Shown here: piece after piece, positions 27,531 through 36,473 of the stretch | How the letters are laid out: each line of letters opens with the position of its first letter | How positions within the stretch are numbered: the first letter of the stretch is position 1 | NCBI GenBank assembly: GCA_938003775.1 | Contig: CALKXZ010000073.1 | Coordinates: forward strand, 1-36,473 | DNA from: an uncultured Granulosicoccus sp. | Lineage (GTDB): Bacteria > Pseudomonadota > Gammaproteobacteria > Granulosicoccales > Granulosicoccaceae | Length of the DNA: 36,473 bases | Reading direction: 5' to 3' | Translations under genes and position numbers: made by a program | Notes under the pieces: generated by a model | Seen by the model: only the letters and a program-made list of their open reading frames with translations | Databases searched by the model: none | Told to the model about the DNA's origin: nothing

Positions 27531-28451
27531 ATGATGAGACACACAACCATACTGTTAGCAATCACTCTAATTTTTGCAGGGTGCGCAACCCATTCACCCG
27601 CGAATATCGAACCAGAACTGGATGCCGGACCTGCTCCGGCAGGCACTTTTCGTGTGGTAACAGTGCAACTCAAGTCGTCGCAAGTTGGTGACTTTACTGT
27701 CATTAACCAACTTATACAAAAGGCCGCTAATGCTGGTGCACAGTTAGTTGTTTTACCTGAGTCATCAGTGCACGGATGGTTGAACCCGAACGTCTTCACT
27801 GATGCAGAACCAATTCCTGGTACAGCTAGCACACAGTTTTCAGCCATGGCTCGAAACAATAATGTCTGGATTGCAGCAGGACTGGCTGAACAAGGCGCTA
27901 GTATCAACAATGGCACTCATTACGCATTTGACTCTGGAATTCTAATCGATCCAACGGGTGAAATAATCATCCACCACAGAAAGTATCAAGTATTAAAAAA
28001 TGCGTTTGCATCGTGTCCACAAGGGTTTGACAACTGTCAATACTCCCAAGGACCATTATCGGACATTACTGTGGTCAATACACCATTTGGAAGAACGGCG
28101 CTGCTGGTTTGCGCAGACGCCTATACGTGGGACACAACAGCACTGGCAAAATTGAAAGCGTTAAAACCGCAGACCGTCATCGTGCCATGGGGCGTTGGTG
28201 CGGCTACCCAGAATGAGTGTGGAAATGATGGGTTTAATGCAACGACCTACTCAGCAGCGGCTGCCAGCTTCCTCGGCTCTGCATACGTTGTTGGTGCAAA
28301 TGCGGTAGGGGTTCGCCCGTACGGTAGATTTCGACCTGCTGTTTATTGTGGCAATAGCGGCTATGCAAATCCAGACGGGACGGTCGGAGGAGAAACAGAT
28401 ACGATGCAGCAATTCGGACTCTTCGACATTCCACTACCCAGTGCCAATTAA
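27531..28451 (+). CDS. Carbon-nitrogen hydrolase (nitrilase superfamily), predicted lipoprotein
   Basis: Lipobox IFAGC; Glu in VVLPESSVHG, Lys in HHRKYQ, Cys in LLVCADAYTWD. Confidence 0.85.
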   Translation: MMRHTTILLAITLIFAGCATHSPANIEPELDAGPAPAGTFRVVTVQLKSSQVGDFTVINQLIQKAANAGAQLVVLPESSVHGWLNPNVFTDAEPIPGTASTQFSAMARNNNVWIAAGLAEQGASINNGTHYAFDSGILIDPTGEIIIHHRKYQVLKNAFASCPQGFDNCQYSQGPLSDITVVNTPFGRTALLVCADAYTWDTTALAKLKALKPQTVIVPWGVGAATQNECGNDGFNATTYSAAAASFLGSAYVVGANAVGVRPYGRFRPAVYCGNSGYANPDGTVGGETDTMQQFGLFDIPLPSAN

Positions 28452-29025
28452 TACCCTCGACTCACACATTGCCTCGGTACGAGCCTGCACGCTGTGCGCT
28501 AATGAACTCAAAGCCGGGGTGCGACCCGTTCTGCAAGCGCACTCTGACGCACGCGTGTTAATTGCCGGTCAAGCACCTGGCTCGAAAGTGCACGCCAGCG
28601 GTATACCGTTCGATGATGCAAGTGGAAAGCGGTTACGGGAGTGGATGGGAATAGATCAGGACACCTTTTATGACAAAACTCAGATAGCAATTCTGCCTAT
28701 GGGTTTCTGCTACCCGGGCAAGGGTAAATCCGGAGATCTCCCGCCAAGGCCTGTGTGCGCAGAGACCTGGCGCGACAAACTGCTCAATGCACTGCCTAAC
28801 ATTACTCTCGTTTTAGTCATCGGGCAGTACGCTCAAGCCTGGCATCTACCGGCACAGCATGCCACGCTCACAGAAACAGTGCGCGCCTGGGCAAGCTATG
28901 ACCACGGCCTGATGCCGCTGCCTCACCCGAGTCCTCGTAACAATATCTGGCTGAAAAAAAATTCGTGGTTCGAGCGAGACGTGATACCCGCACTCCAACA
29001 GCGTGTTAAAACGGCACTTCACTGA
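28441..29025 (+). CDS. Uracil-DNA glycosylase superfamily protein
   Basis: CTLC near N-terminus, LIAGQAPGSKVHASGIPFDDASGKRLREWMG, LPHPSPRNNIWLKKNSWF. GTG start at 28441 overlaps nitrilase by 11 nt. Confidence 0.82.
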   Translation: MPINTLDSHIASVRACTLCANELKAGVRPVLQAHSDARVLIAGQAPGSKVHASGIPFDDASGKRLREWMGIDQDTFYDKTQIAILPMGFCYPGKGKSGDLPPRPVCAETWRDKLLNALPNITLVLVIGQYAQAWHLPAQHATLTETVRAWASYDHGLMPLPHPSPRNNIWLKKNSWFERDVIPALQQRVKTALH

Positions 29026-29085
29026 TCGGTTGCAGTATCATCACTGCTGACGCTTTCACCATTCACACACCCGATCAGCACGCGC

Positions 29086-29439
29086 ATGAAAACCTACAAA
29101 GTGGTGTTGAAAAACCGCAAAAACCTCACTTTTGAGGTCGCGGAAGATCAATCCATCATCGATGCCGTAGAGGCCACTGGGTACGTCCTGCCTATCGCCT
29201 GCCGCTACGGTGGTTGCATCACTTGCGCTGCCAGATTACTGGAGGGCAAAGTACGTCAGCCCAATGCGACGGCCATCAACAGCCGCCAGTCCAAGGCAGG
29301 ATACATCCTGCTTTGTGTCGCACGCGCCAAGAGCGATCTAGTGCTTGAAGTTGGTGTGGAGAGTCACGGCCAGCTTTATTCGAATCCGTTTGCAGTGGCT
29401 GCAAACAAACGCTTTGTGGGCAACACGGGTAGTGACTAA
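29086..29439 (+). CDS. Plant-type 2Fe-2S ferredoxin
   Basis: CRYGGCITCAARLLEG...YILLCVARAKSDL. Confidence 0.9.
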   Translation: MKTYKVVLKNRKNLTFEVAEDQSIIDAVEATGYVLPIACRYGGCITCAARLLEGKVRQPNATAINSRQSKAGYILLCVARAKSDLVLEVGVESHGQLYSNPFAVAANKRFVGNTGSD

Positions 29440-29440
29440 T

Positions 29441-32400
29441 ATGCATTCACTTGCCAGGATGCCAGCCATTTCCATGGCAGACGTCAAACGTCAGTTCGAC
29501 AGCAAAACCCTGGCTCGCGCCAAGGCGATCACACAGACCGATGCCATTCTCTCGATTGGCTGGAACAGTGGTGAAGAACAATTAATCGGTGTTGTTGATG
29601 GCACGGCCTACGAACCGTACTTTGTGTCTATTTACATTGATCAGGGCTGGTTCGAGACCGATTGCAGCTGCCCGGTTGGTATTGACTGTAAGCATGCAGC
29701 AGCGTGTCTGATCTACGCGTCTCGACTAACAACATCCGCTTCACATACAAAGTCGCACCCGAATTCTGCAGTAGTGCAGCAGATTCAAGACAGGGATGAA
29801 TTAGAAATCTGGATGGACCAATTAATTGCGGCGGCAGAAAGCGACCCTGCCATGCGCCAGCCATCAGCTGTCAATGGCTATGAAGAGGGATTGCTGTATA
29901 CGCTGGAGCTACATCTGAACGAGGTTAACCGCTGTACAGGTATCGACTTACAGATGCACAGCGCCAAGCGATTGAAAAGTGGCGCTCTGAAACGCGGCCG
30001 AATGTACAAAATCAGTCTGTACGGAAATAGCTACAGCGCCAATACCACCCGCGCCGATGATGCATTGGTTGATCTGGTGCGCATCATGGTTCTGGGCGCA
30101 GGTGCATCCCGAACACTCGAATTGCCGCCACCTTATGAATTGAGCGGTACGTTAGGCGCTACCATCCTGCAATCATTGGTGTTAAATGGTTGTACGTATC
30201 TGGGTGGCCAGCTTGACACACCATTAACGCATGGCAAGCCTAGAGAGCTATCAATTAGCTGGGAGCACAGTGCGAACTCGACAGACCTATTATTGAAGCC
30301 CCGCGTACAAAGTAGCAGTGATTCAGAGGACACAAGCACCTGGCACATCATTCCCACCCATCCACCCTGGTATATCGACTATAACGCCCACCAGGCCGGG
30401 CAGCTCATTACGGATATAGCACCAAACCTTTTACCCCTTCTGCTCGATGCACCGACAGTACCGGCGGACTCTGCGCTAACCCTGGCCAATGAACTGAGCC
30501 TGGCCTTACCCAATAAGACTGTACCGCTGCCCGCTGAACCCACTGTCACAACGCTTGTTGATTCGTTAGAGCCTTGTGTGCAAGTGCGCTCAATTGATGA
30601 CTCACCGGACATTAATAACTGGGTGGTTGCGTGTTCGATGAAATACGGTGATCACTATCTTAGCTTCGACCCGCAAGAGCTCGAGTCTCGCACACACGTC
30701 GTTGACGAACACGAAAAGCCTGTCGTCATAGTGCGCGAATACGAGCACGAGTATCAGTACTACCAGCGCTTTCGAACTATTCTGCCGCAGTTTGAACCGT
30801 GCCACGCGCGTGACCCCAATCGTTTTGGGCTGGCCGATTATCAACCTGTACTGCGTGACCCAGCTAATCGTCTAGCAGCCTTCGAGCAACTGTTCAGTGT
30901 CATTGACCAATTGCGTCAAACTGGCTTTAGTGTCGATGTACGTAAACCTGTTGGTGTTGAGGTAGAGGCGGTCGAGCGGCTCTCCGCCTCGCTCCACAGC
31001 AGTGATGCTGGTTGGTTTGAATTGGGACTGGTGCTTGAGCACAAGGGACATCGCTACCAGCTCATGCCATTGGTTATTAATTGGCTGGAACGCACAGGAG
31101 GTCACTCACCATTGCGCTGGCAAGGCAAGGACGGTAGTTGGCTCGAGGCACCCGAACAGATGCTCAAGCCGGTTATGGATACGCTGCAGGAATTGCTCGA
31201 CGACAGCCAATCAGGCAGTACGCTGAAAGTGCCACGCGCAAGGGCATTATCACTGTCGCACCTGCGCGATGAACTCACTGAATCGGATATCGACAATGAG
31301 TGGCAAGATGACGATCAATTGTTTGAGCTGGCTGAGCGATTGCGCGCGTTTGAAAACCTGGAAGTCTCTAGCCTGAGCAACGCTAAACCACCCAAGAACC
31401 TCAATGCTGAATTACGCCCTTATCAATCACTGGGTATGGGATGGTTAAACTTTTTAGCTGGCGCGCAGTTGAACGGTATTCTGGCCGATGACATGGGGCT
31501 TGGTAAGACAGTACAAACGCTAGCTCACCTGCAATCGCTGGTCGACCTAACCGCCAAACGACACAAAAAAAACCGTAACGGTCCTTTTCTTATCGTCGCG
31601 CCAACCAGTCTACTGGGGAACTGGAAGCGCGAAGCGGAACGATTCACCCCGAACTTACCGGTGCGCATCTGGCATGGCAGCGATCGTCATGAGCACCCAC
31701 TGGCTGATGAGACAGCGGTGATCGTAGTGACCAGCTACGCACTGGCGCTACGCGATCATGAGCAGCTCGATCAGCATGGTTTTACCTTAGTGGTACTCGA
31801 TGAAGCACAGACCATTAAAAACCCCGGTGCCAAGATCACCCAATCGCTGAAGAGCCTGTCTATTGAGCGCCGCTTGTGCTTGACGGGTACACCGCTTGAG
31901 AATCATCTTGGCGAACTCTGGTCGCTGTTCGACTTCCTGATGCCGGGTATGCTCGGTACTCAAAAGCGTTTCACACAGCATTTTCGAACACCCATTGAAA
32001 AGCACGGTAACAACTACCGACAGCAACGACTGAATGCAGTTGTACAACCTTTCATGCTACGCAGGCGTAAGGAGCAGGTAGCGGCAGAACTGCCGGAGAA
32101 GACTGAAATCATTCGCGAGGTGGTCCTGGGTGGGGCGCAGGCTCAGCTGTACGAGAGCATCCGTCTGGCCATGCAGGCACGAGTTAAGAAGCTGTTGAAG
32201 CAACGGGGCCTGGCCCGCAGCCATATTGAAATGCTCGATGCCCTGCTCAAGCTGCGTCAAACCTGTTGTCATCCGCAGCTGGTTAAGGTACCTGCTGCGC
32301 GTCGTGTCAAGGAATCGGCCAAGACGCTGCATGCACTGGAAATGATTGAGGAACTGATTGAAGAAGGGCGCAAGATTTTGTTGTTTTCACAGTTCACCGA

Positions 32401-32827
32401 AATGCTCGGACTGCTGGAAGTGGCGCTCAAAGAACGCAACATAGCCTTCGTCAAACTCACCGGTCGAACACGTAAACGCGATGTGGTCATCGATGCTTTT
32501 CAACACGGTGAAGTACCGCTGTTTCTGATTAGCCTCAAAGCCGGTGGCACCGGATTAAATCTGACCGCTGCAGATACAGTCATCCACTATGATCCGTGGT
32601 GGAATCCAGCCGTTGAGCGCCAAGCCACTGATCGCACGCACAGAATCGGGCAGGATAAACCGGTATTCGTCTACAAACTGGTTGCTAAGGATACGGTGGA
32701 GGAGAAGATTGTCGCTATGCAGGCGCGCAAGCAGGCGCTAGCCGATGCTACTGTGGAACGAGACAACGCACAGACGGTCAGTTCACTGTCTGCCGAGGAT
32801 ATGCTGTCGCTGTTTGCGGCAGACTGA
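29441..32827 (+). CDS. SNF2-family helicase with N-terminal SWIM zinc finger
   Basis: SWIM motif CSCPVGIDCKHAAA; ILADDMGLGKTVQTLAHLQ, VVLDEAQTIKNP, LTGTPLENHLGELWSLFDFL, SLKAGGTGLNLTAADTVIHYDPWWNPAVERQATDRTHRIGQ. Start at 29441 rather than 29345. Confidence 0.95.
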   Translation: MHSLARMPAISMADVKRQFDSKTLARAKAITQTDAILSIGWNSGEEQLIGVVDGTAYEPYFVSIYIDQGWFETDCSCPVGIDCKHAAACLIYASRLTTSASHTKSHPNSAVVQQIQDRDELEIWMDQLIAAAESDPAMRQPSAVNGYEEGLLYTLELHLNEVNRCTGIDLQMHSAKRLKSGALKRGRMYKISLYGNSYSANTTRADDALVDLVRIMVLGAGASRTLELPPPYELSGTLGATILQSLVLNGCTYLGGQLDTPLTHGKPRELSISWEHSANSTDLLLKPRVQSSSDSEDTSTWHIIPTHPPWYIDYNAHQAGQLITDIAPNLLPLLLDAPTVPADSALTLANELSLALPNKTVPLPAEPTVTTLVDSLEPCVQVRSIDDSPDINNWVVACSMKYGDHYLSFDPQELESRTHVVDEHEKPVVIVREYEHEYQYYQRFRTILPQFEPCHARDPNRFGLADYQPVLRDPANRLAAFEQLFSVIDQLRQTGFSVDVRKPVGVEVEAVERLSASLHSSDAGWFELGLVLEHKGHRYQLMPLVINWLERTGGHSPLRWQGKDGSWLEAPEQMLKPVMDTLQELLDDSQSGSTLKVPRARALSLSHLRDELTESDIDNEWQDDDQLFELAERLRAFENLEVSSLSNAKPPKNLNAELRPYQSLGMGWLNFLAGAQLNGILADDMGLGKTVQTLAHLQSLVDLTAKRHKKNRNGPFLIVAPTSLLGNWKREAERFTPNLPVRIWHGSDRHEHPLADETAVIVVTSYALALRDHEQLDQHGFTLVVLDEAQTIKNPGAKITQSLKSLSIERRLCLTGTPLENHLGELWSLFDFLMPGMLGTQKRFTQHFRTPIEKHGNNYRQQRLNAVVQPFMLRRRKEQVAAELPEKTEIIREVVLGGAQAQLYESIRLAMQARVKKLLKQRGLARSHIEMLDALLKLRQTCCHPQLVKVPAARRVKESAKTLHALEMIEELIEEGRKILLFSQFTEMLGLLEVALKERNIAFVKLTGRTRKRDVVIDAFQHGEVPLFLISLKAGGTGLNLTAADTVIHYDPWWNPAVERQATDRTHRIGQDKPVFVYKLVAKDTVEEKIVAMQARKQALADATVERDNAQTVSSLSAEDMLSLFAAD

Positions 32828-32841
32828 ACGCAGCCTGCAGG

Positions 32842-34392
32842 CTACCCGTTAAACAAACCATTGTCGGTCAATTTCATATGACTTAGCGAATGATCCGCAT
32901 GTGTCATGCGATGATCGTTCATCTTGGATAACAGCCTGCTTATGGTGGATTGATGCAAGTCCTGCTCTGCCAGGTTCTGCGTTTCATCCGGATCTGCCAT
33001 CAGGTCATATAACAAGGGCGATATACCCCCATTGAAATGCACATACTTGTATTGTGAATCGCGCAGTACCGCAAAATTTGCGTGATTGAAAGGCAGGTCC
33101 CAGGCCCGTTGAAAGCACGTGGGGACGTCCGGCTCACCCAACTCGGCTTCAACAAAGATATGGTCACGCCACTGCGGTGGTGTTGCACCTTGCATCAGAG
33201 GCAACAAAGACCGACCATCGTAAGCGGGGTTAGGAGCCGCGTTTGTCCAATCCGCGAGCGTAGGCGCGATATCCACCGACTCGGTCAGGGCATCAACTAC
33301 CCGGCCGAAGCTCTCCGGTGAGCGTGGATTGCGAATAATCAACGGTATTTTTAAGGCTGCATCCTGTGGACAAACCTTACCCCACAGGTACTGATCTCCC
33401 AGCATCTCACCATGATCAGCGGTCACGACTATCAATGTGTCATCGTATTGCCCACTGCTGCGTAGGTAATTAAGCAATCGACCAATATGATGATCCACCT
33501 CTGCGGCCAAACCCAGATAAACCGCGCGCAACTCGTCGGTATGTTGATCACTGAGATGTTGTAACTCACCATTAAACCCACGGTACAAACCCGTGTTTGA
33601 TGGCTCATTAAAGTACACGTTAAAAAATGCGTGTGAGCGACGCAGATCATTGAATGATTTATTGCGTACCGGTTTCGGTAGTAGCTCGGGTGCATACATT
33701 GTGTTGTACGGTTCTGGAGCAACCAATGGCGGATGAGGCCTGATGTATGTCACCAGAGAAAACCACGGTTCTGATTCTCGAACCGACAGCGTCTCAATAG
33801 TGCGCTCAGTCAGAAAGGCGGTATCACTGTGGTGATTCGCATAGCGCGCCGGTGAGCGGATAGGCGATCCATTCGGATCACTCTCAGTGGCCGTACGCCT
33901 GTCCAGCTCAGGCTTGTACAGGTCCCAATAATTATCCGGCACCGCGTAGCCGTGCGACTTCAGATAACCCACCCATGAGCCCGGTGTCTCCAGACGTAGC
34001 CTCAGCATCTCGGCAAATCCGGGGGCCAGACCTTCGTAGTTTTTCAGATCCGGATCGTTCGCGTGCAAACCAGATGGATCCGTACTGACATCGGTATAGC
34101 CAAACAACATCGGTTCCAAGCCTGCACTGCGAAGCTGGGTGCCAACTGTTCGATGGTGATTAGCCAGTGGCGTACCGTTTCGTACCGACCGATGATTCAT
34201 CGCATACAGGCCAGTCAACAAGCTGGCTCTTGAAGGACCACACGGTGTGGTCACCGTGTAGTGCTCTTTAAAATAGGTCGCCTCATTGATTAGCGCCGTT
34301 AGATTAGGCATTGGTGCAGCCTGTGCCAGGCCACCTACAACGCAATCAGCGCGGAGTTGGTCAATGACAATGAGTAACACCTTTTCGGCCAC
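32842..34392 (-). CDS. Sulfatase-superfamily hydrolase, resembling phosphonate monoester hydrolases
   Basis: Formylglycine motif TPCGPSRASLLTGLY; AMNHRSVRNGTPL, YIRPHPPLVAPEPYNTMY, VVTADHGEMLGDQYLWGK. Confidence 0.85.
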   Translation of the reverse strand: MAEKVLLIVIDQLRADCVVGGLAQAAPMPNLTALINEATYFKEHYTVTTPCGPSRASLLTGLYAMNHRSVRNGTPLANHHRTVGTQLRSAGLEPMLFGYTDVSTDPSGLHANDPDLKNYEGLAPGFAEMLRLRLETPGSWVGYLKSHGYAVPDNYWDLYKPELDRRTATESDPNGSPIRSPARYANHHSDTAFLTERTIETLSVRESEPWFSLVTYIRPHPPLVAPEPYNTMYAPELLPKPVRNKSFNDLRRSHAFFNVYFNEPSNTGLYRGFNGELQHLSDQHTDELRAVYLGLAAEVDHHIGRLLNYLRSSGQYDDTLIVVTADHGEMLGDQYLWGKVCPQDAALKIPLIIRNPRSPESFGRVVDALTESVDIAPTLADWTNAAPNPAYDGRSLLPLMQGATPPQWRDHIFVEAELGEPDVPTCFQRAWDLPFNHANFAVLRDSQYKYVHFNGGISPLLYDLMADPDETQNLAEQDLHQSTISRLLSKMNDHRMTHADHSLSHMKLTDNGLFNG

Positions 34393-34481
34393 GCTAGTGC
34401 TCCCAAATGCTCAATACATGCAAACGGTGCTTGCGCAACAACGTGCTACACACACCGATGTCAGACTTGGTCAGCATGTGC

Positions 34482-35489
34482 TTACTGTTCAGCCAGTTCT
34501 TGCCAACGGTGGCAGGCAACGTCATGCTCCATACCCAGGTGGTCCAGCTTCGGTTCCTGTTGCTTACAGATGTCAATGGCATGCGGGCAACGCGTGTGAA
34601 ATTTACAACCCGGTGGTGGATTAGTTGGCGACGGAATTTCACCTTCCAGTTTTTGAACATTGCCACGGTGGTCTGGGTCCAGCGAAGGAATAGCAGACAT
34701 CAACGCCTTAGTGTAGGGATGCCGTGGTGATTTGAATAATTCCCGCGTGGGCGCTGTCTCTACCAATCGTCCCAGATACATAACCGCGACGTGATCGCAA
34801 ATGTGAGCCACTACCGATAGATCATGGCTAATGAACAAATAGGTCAGGTCCAGTTCCTGTTGTAGGACTTTAAGCAAATTCAGTATATCGGCCTGAATGG
34901 ATACATCCAGTGCAGCCACACTTTCATCGGCCACCACAAAGCGTGGATTAGAAACCAGGGCTCTGGCAATGGAGATGCGCTGGCGCTGACCACCGGAGAA
35001 GGCATGTGGGAATCGGCGCAGATGCTCTAAGTTCAAACGGCACTTGGCAGCAATGCTGCGTACGCGTTCATCGGTTTGTTCACGCGTCTGGGTAACGCCC
35101 ATAACTTCAAGCGGTTCTGCAATGATATCGCGCACCGTCATACGCGGGCTTAACGCGGCATAGGGGTCCTGAAAGATAAGCTGTGCACGCTTACGGTATT
35201 CAACCAAATCAGTCTTAGGCAAATCAACCAAGTTATAGTCCACCTCACCATCAGCGTAGCGGATACTGCCACTGGAGATGGGTGCGGCGCGCAGCATGGC
35301 ACGACCGAGCGTGGTCTTACCCGACCCGCTTTCACCAACAAGACCAAAGAACGACCCTTTTGGAATAGCCAGCGTTACATCATCCACCGCACTGAGCATC
35401 TGTCGTTTGCGCAAAAATCCGCCACCAATTGTAAACTGTACGGACAACTGGTCAGCTGTAATCAGTGATGCGGTACTCACAGTACTCAC
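34482..35489 (-). CDS. Oligopeptide/dipeptide ABC transporter ATP-binding protein (DppF/OppF-type)
   Basis: GESGSGKTTLGRAML, FSGGQRQRISIARALVSNPRFVVADESVAALDVSIQADILNLL, C-terminal PTNPPPGCKFHTRCPHA. Confidence 0.93.
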   Translation of the reverse strand: MSTVSTASLITADQLSVQFTIGGGFLRKRQMLSAVDDVTLAIPKGSFFGLVGESGSGKTTLGRAMLRAAPISSGSIRYADGEVDYNLVDLPKTDLVEYRKRAQLIFQDPYAALSPRMTVRDIIAEPLEVMGVTQTREQTDERVRSIAAKCRLNLEHLRRFPHAFSGGQRQRISIARALVSNPRFVVADESVAALDVSIQADILNLLKVLQQELDLTYLFISHDLSVVAHICDHVAVMYLGRLVETAPTRELFKSPRHPYTKALMSAIPSLDPDHRGNVQKLEGEIPSPTNPPPGCKFHTRCPHAIDICKQQEPKLDHLGMEHDVACHRWQELAEQ

Positions 35490-36473
35490 GAGGCCTCTCG
35501 CTGATCAGCCGTGACAAAACAGGCTGCAATTTGCCCTGCTCTGAACGACTCGTATTGGGGAACAGATGCGCGACACCGATCTTCGACTAATGGGCAACGC
35601 GTATGAAAGACGCATCCACTGGGGCGTTCTAATGGACTGGGTATATCCCCTGGTATGGGTGTTAATGGCGTATCCAGATCCTCAAGCTTTGGCAATGCGT
35701 TGAGCAGCCCACGCGTATAAGGATGCGCCGGATGACGAATGACATCGCGCACTGGTCCCTGCTCTACCAACTTACCCAGGTACATGACGGCAACCTTGTC
35801 AGCAGTTTGCGCGATAACGCCCAGATCGTGTGTTATAAAAATAATACCCATTCCAAACTCACTGATTAGATCCTTCATCAGGTCAATCACCTGCGCTTGG
35901 ATAGTGACATCCAGCGCCGTGGTGGGTTCGTCAGCGATTAACAAGCTGGGACGCGTCGAGAGCGCCATGGCAATCATGGCCCGTTGGCGCATACCACCAG
36001 AGAGTTCAAACGCGTACTGACGAAATCGTTTGGGTGCATCGGATATACCCACTCTGTCCAGCATCTCAATGGAAATTTCGGCCGCTGTTTTTTTGTTGAT
36101 GTTTTTATGCAATACGAGTTGTTCCACCATCTGATCGCCAATCGAGATGGCCGGTGCAAAGCTTGCCATGGGTTCCTGGAAGATCATCGACACGGCACCA
36201 CCGCGAATCAGTTGTAAATCTTTGCCTGACTTCAACGACAGCACATCTATCTTGCGCTGATCCAGATCCAGCTCAATACGGCTCTCAGGACCATAGACCG
36301 CGTTTTCTGGATTTAACTTCATTAAGGCTTTGGCAGTAACCGACTTGCCCGAACCAGACTCTCCGACCAGACCCAGTACCTCACCGGCATTGAGATCAAA
36401 GGAGACGTCATCAACAGCGGTGATCAGTCCCTCATCGGTGTTGAACTGCAGGGTTAGGTTCTGAACGCTCAGC
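35486..36473 (-). CDS. Oligopeptide/dipeptide ABC transporter ATP-binding protein (DppD/OppD-type), N-terminus beyond window
   Basis: Frame stays open past 36322 to the edge (LSVQNLTLQFNTDEGLITAVDDVSFDLNAGEVLGLVGESGSGKSVTAKALMKLN); LSGGMRQRAMIAMALS; CVFHTRCPL. Confidence 0.93.
   Translation of the reverse strand, partial: LSVQNLTLQFNTDEGLITAVDDVSFDLNAGEVLGLVGESGSGKSVTAKALMKLNPENAVYGPESRIELDLDQRKIDVLSLKSGKDLQLIRGGAVSMIFQEPMASFAPAISIGDQMVEQLVLHKNINKKTAAEISIEMLDRVGISDAPKRFRQYAFELSGGMRQRAMIAMALSTRPSLLIADEPTTALDVTIQAQVIDLMKDLISEFGMGIIFITHDLGVIAQTADKVAVMYLGKLVEQGPVRDVIRHPAHPYTRGLLNALPKLEDLDTPLTPIPGDIPSPLERPSGCVFHTRCPLVEDRCRASVPQYESFRAGQIAACFVTADQREAS

Noticed and set aside
34394-34730. ORFs at the sulfatase/DppF junction (90, 107 and 112 aa)
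   Set aside because: Overlap confident ABC ATPase coding sequence in other frames; no motif.
1-36473. CRISPR arrays, tRNA or rRNA genes
   Set aside because: No regularly spaced repeats, and no cloverleaf or rRNA-like sequence noticed by eye; a tRNAscan/CRISPR finder run would be needed to be certain.

Overview
The window looks like gammaproteobacterial-type chromosome rich in carbohydrate catabolism. Left to right it contains: (1) a xylose/xyloside locus on + (xylA 3' part, GH31 alpha-xylosidase, CUT1-type sugar ABC transporter) behind a LacI-type palindromic operator; (2) a ~1.5 kb stretch without convincing genes that carries hairpins and one copy of a 37-bp degenerate repeat; (3) a sugar/sugar-acid cluster (9.2-22.9 kb): UxaA-family dehydratase, IMPase-family phosphatase, TIM-barrel isomerase/epimerase, FbpABC/AfuABC-type ABC transporter, ROK regulator, aldo/keto reductase, MDR dehydrogenase, SDR and a YjbB-like Na/Pi transporter, with two matching 17-bp palindromes in its promoters; (4) an intact IS4-family (YREK) element with 20-bp terminal inverted repeats and no visible target duplication; (5) a subtilase without a signal peptide followed by a small lipoprotein that resembles the protease's own N-terminal domain; (6) a lipid-anchored nitrilase-family protein, UDG-family protein, 2Fe-2S ferredoxin and SWIM/SNF2 helicase; (7) a sulfatase/phosphonate-monoester-hydrolase-like enzyme and Opp/Dpp ABC ATPases cut by the right edge. 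The main candidates for new biology are the phosphosugar-type cluster (L-galactose-like oxidative route with its own phosphatase and phosphate transporter) and the subtilase/I9-like lipoprotein pair. All family calls come from reading motifs by eye; no search was run.
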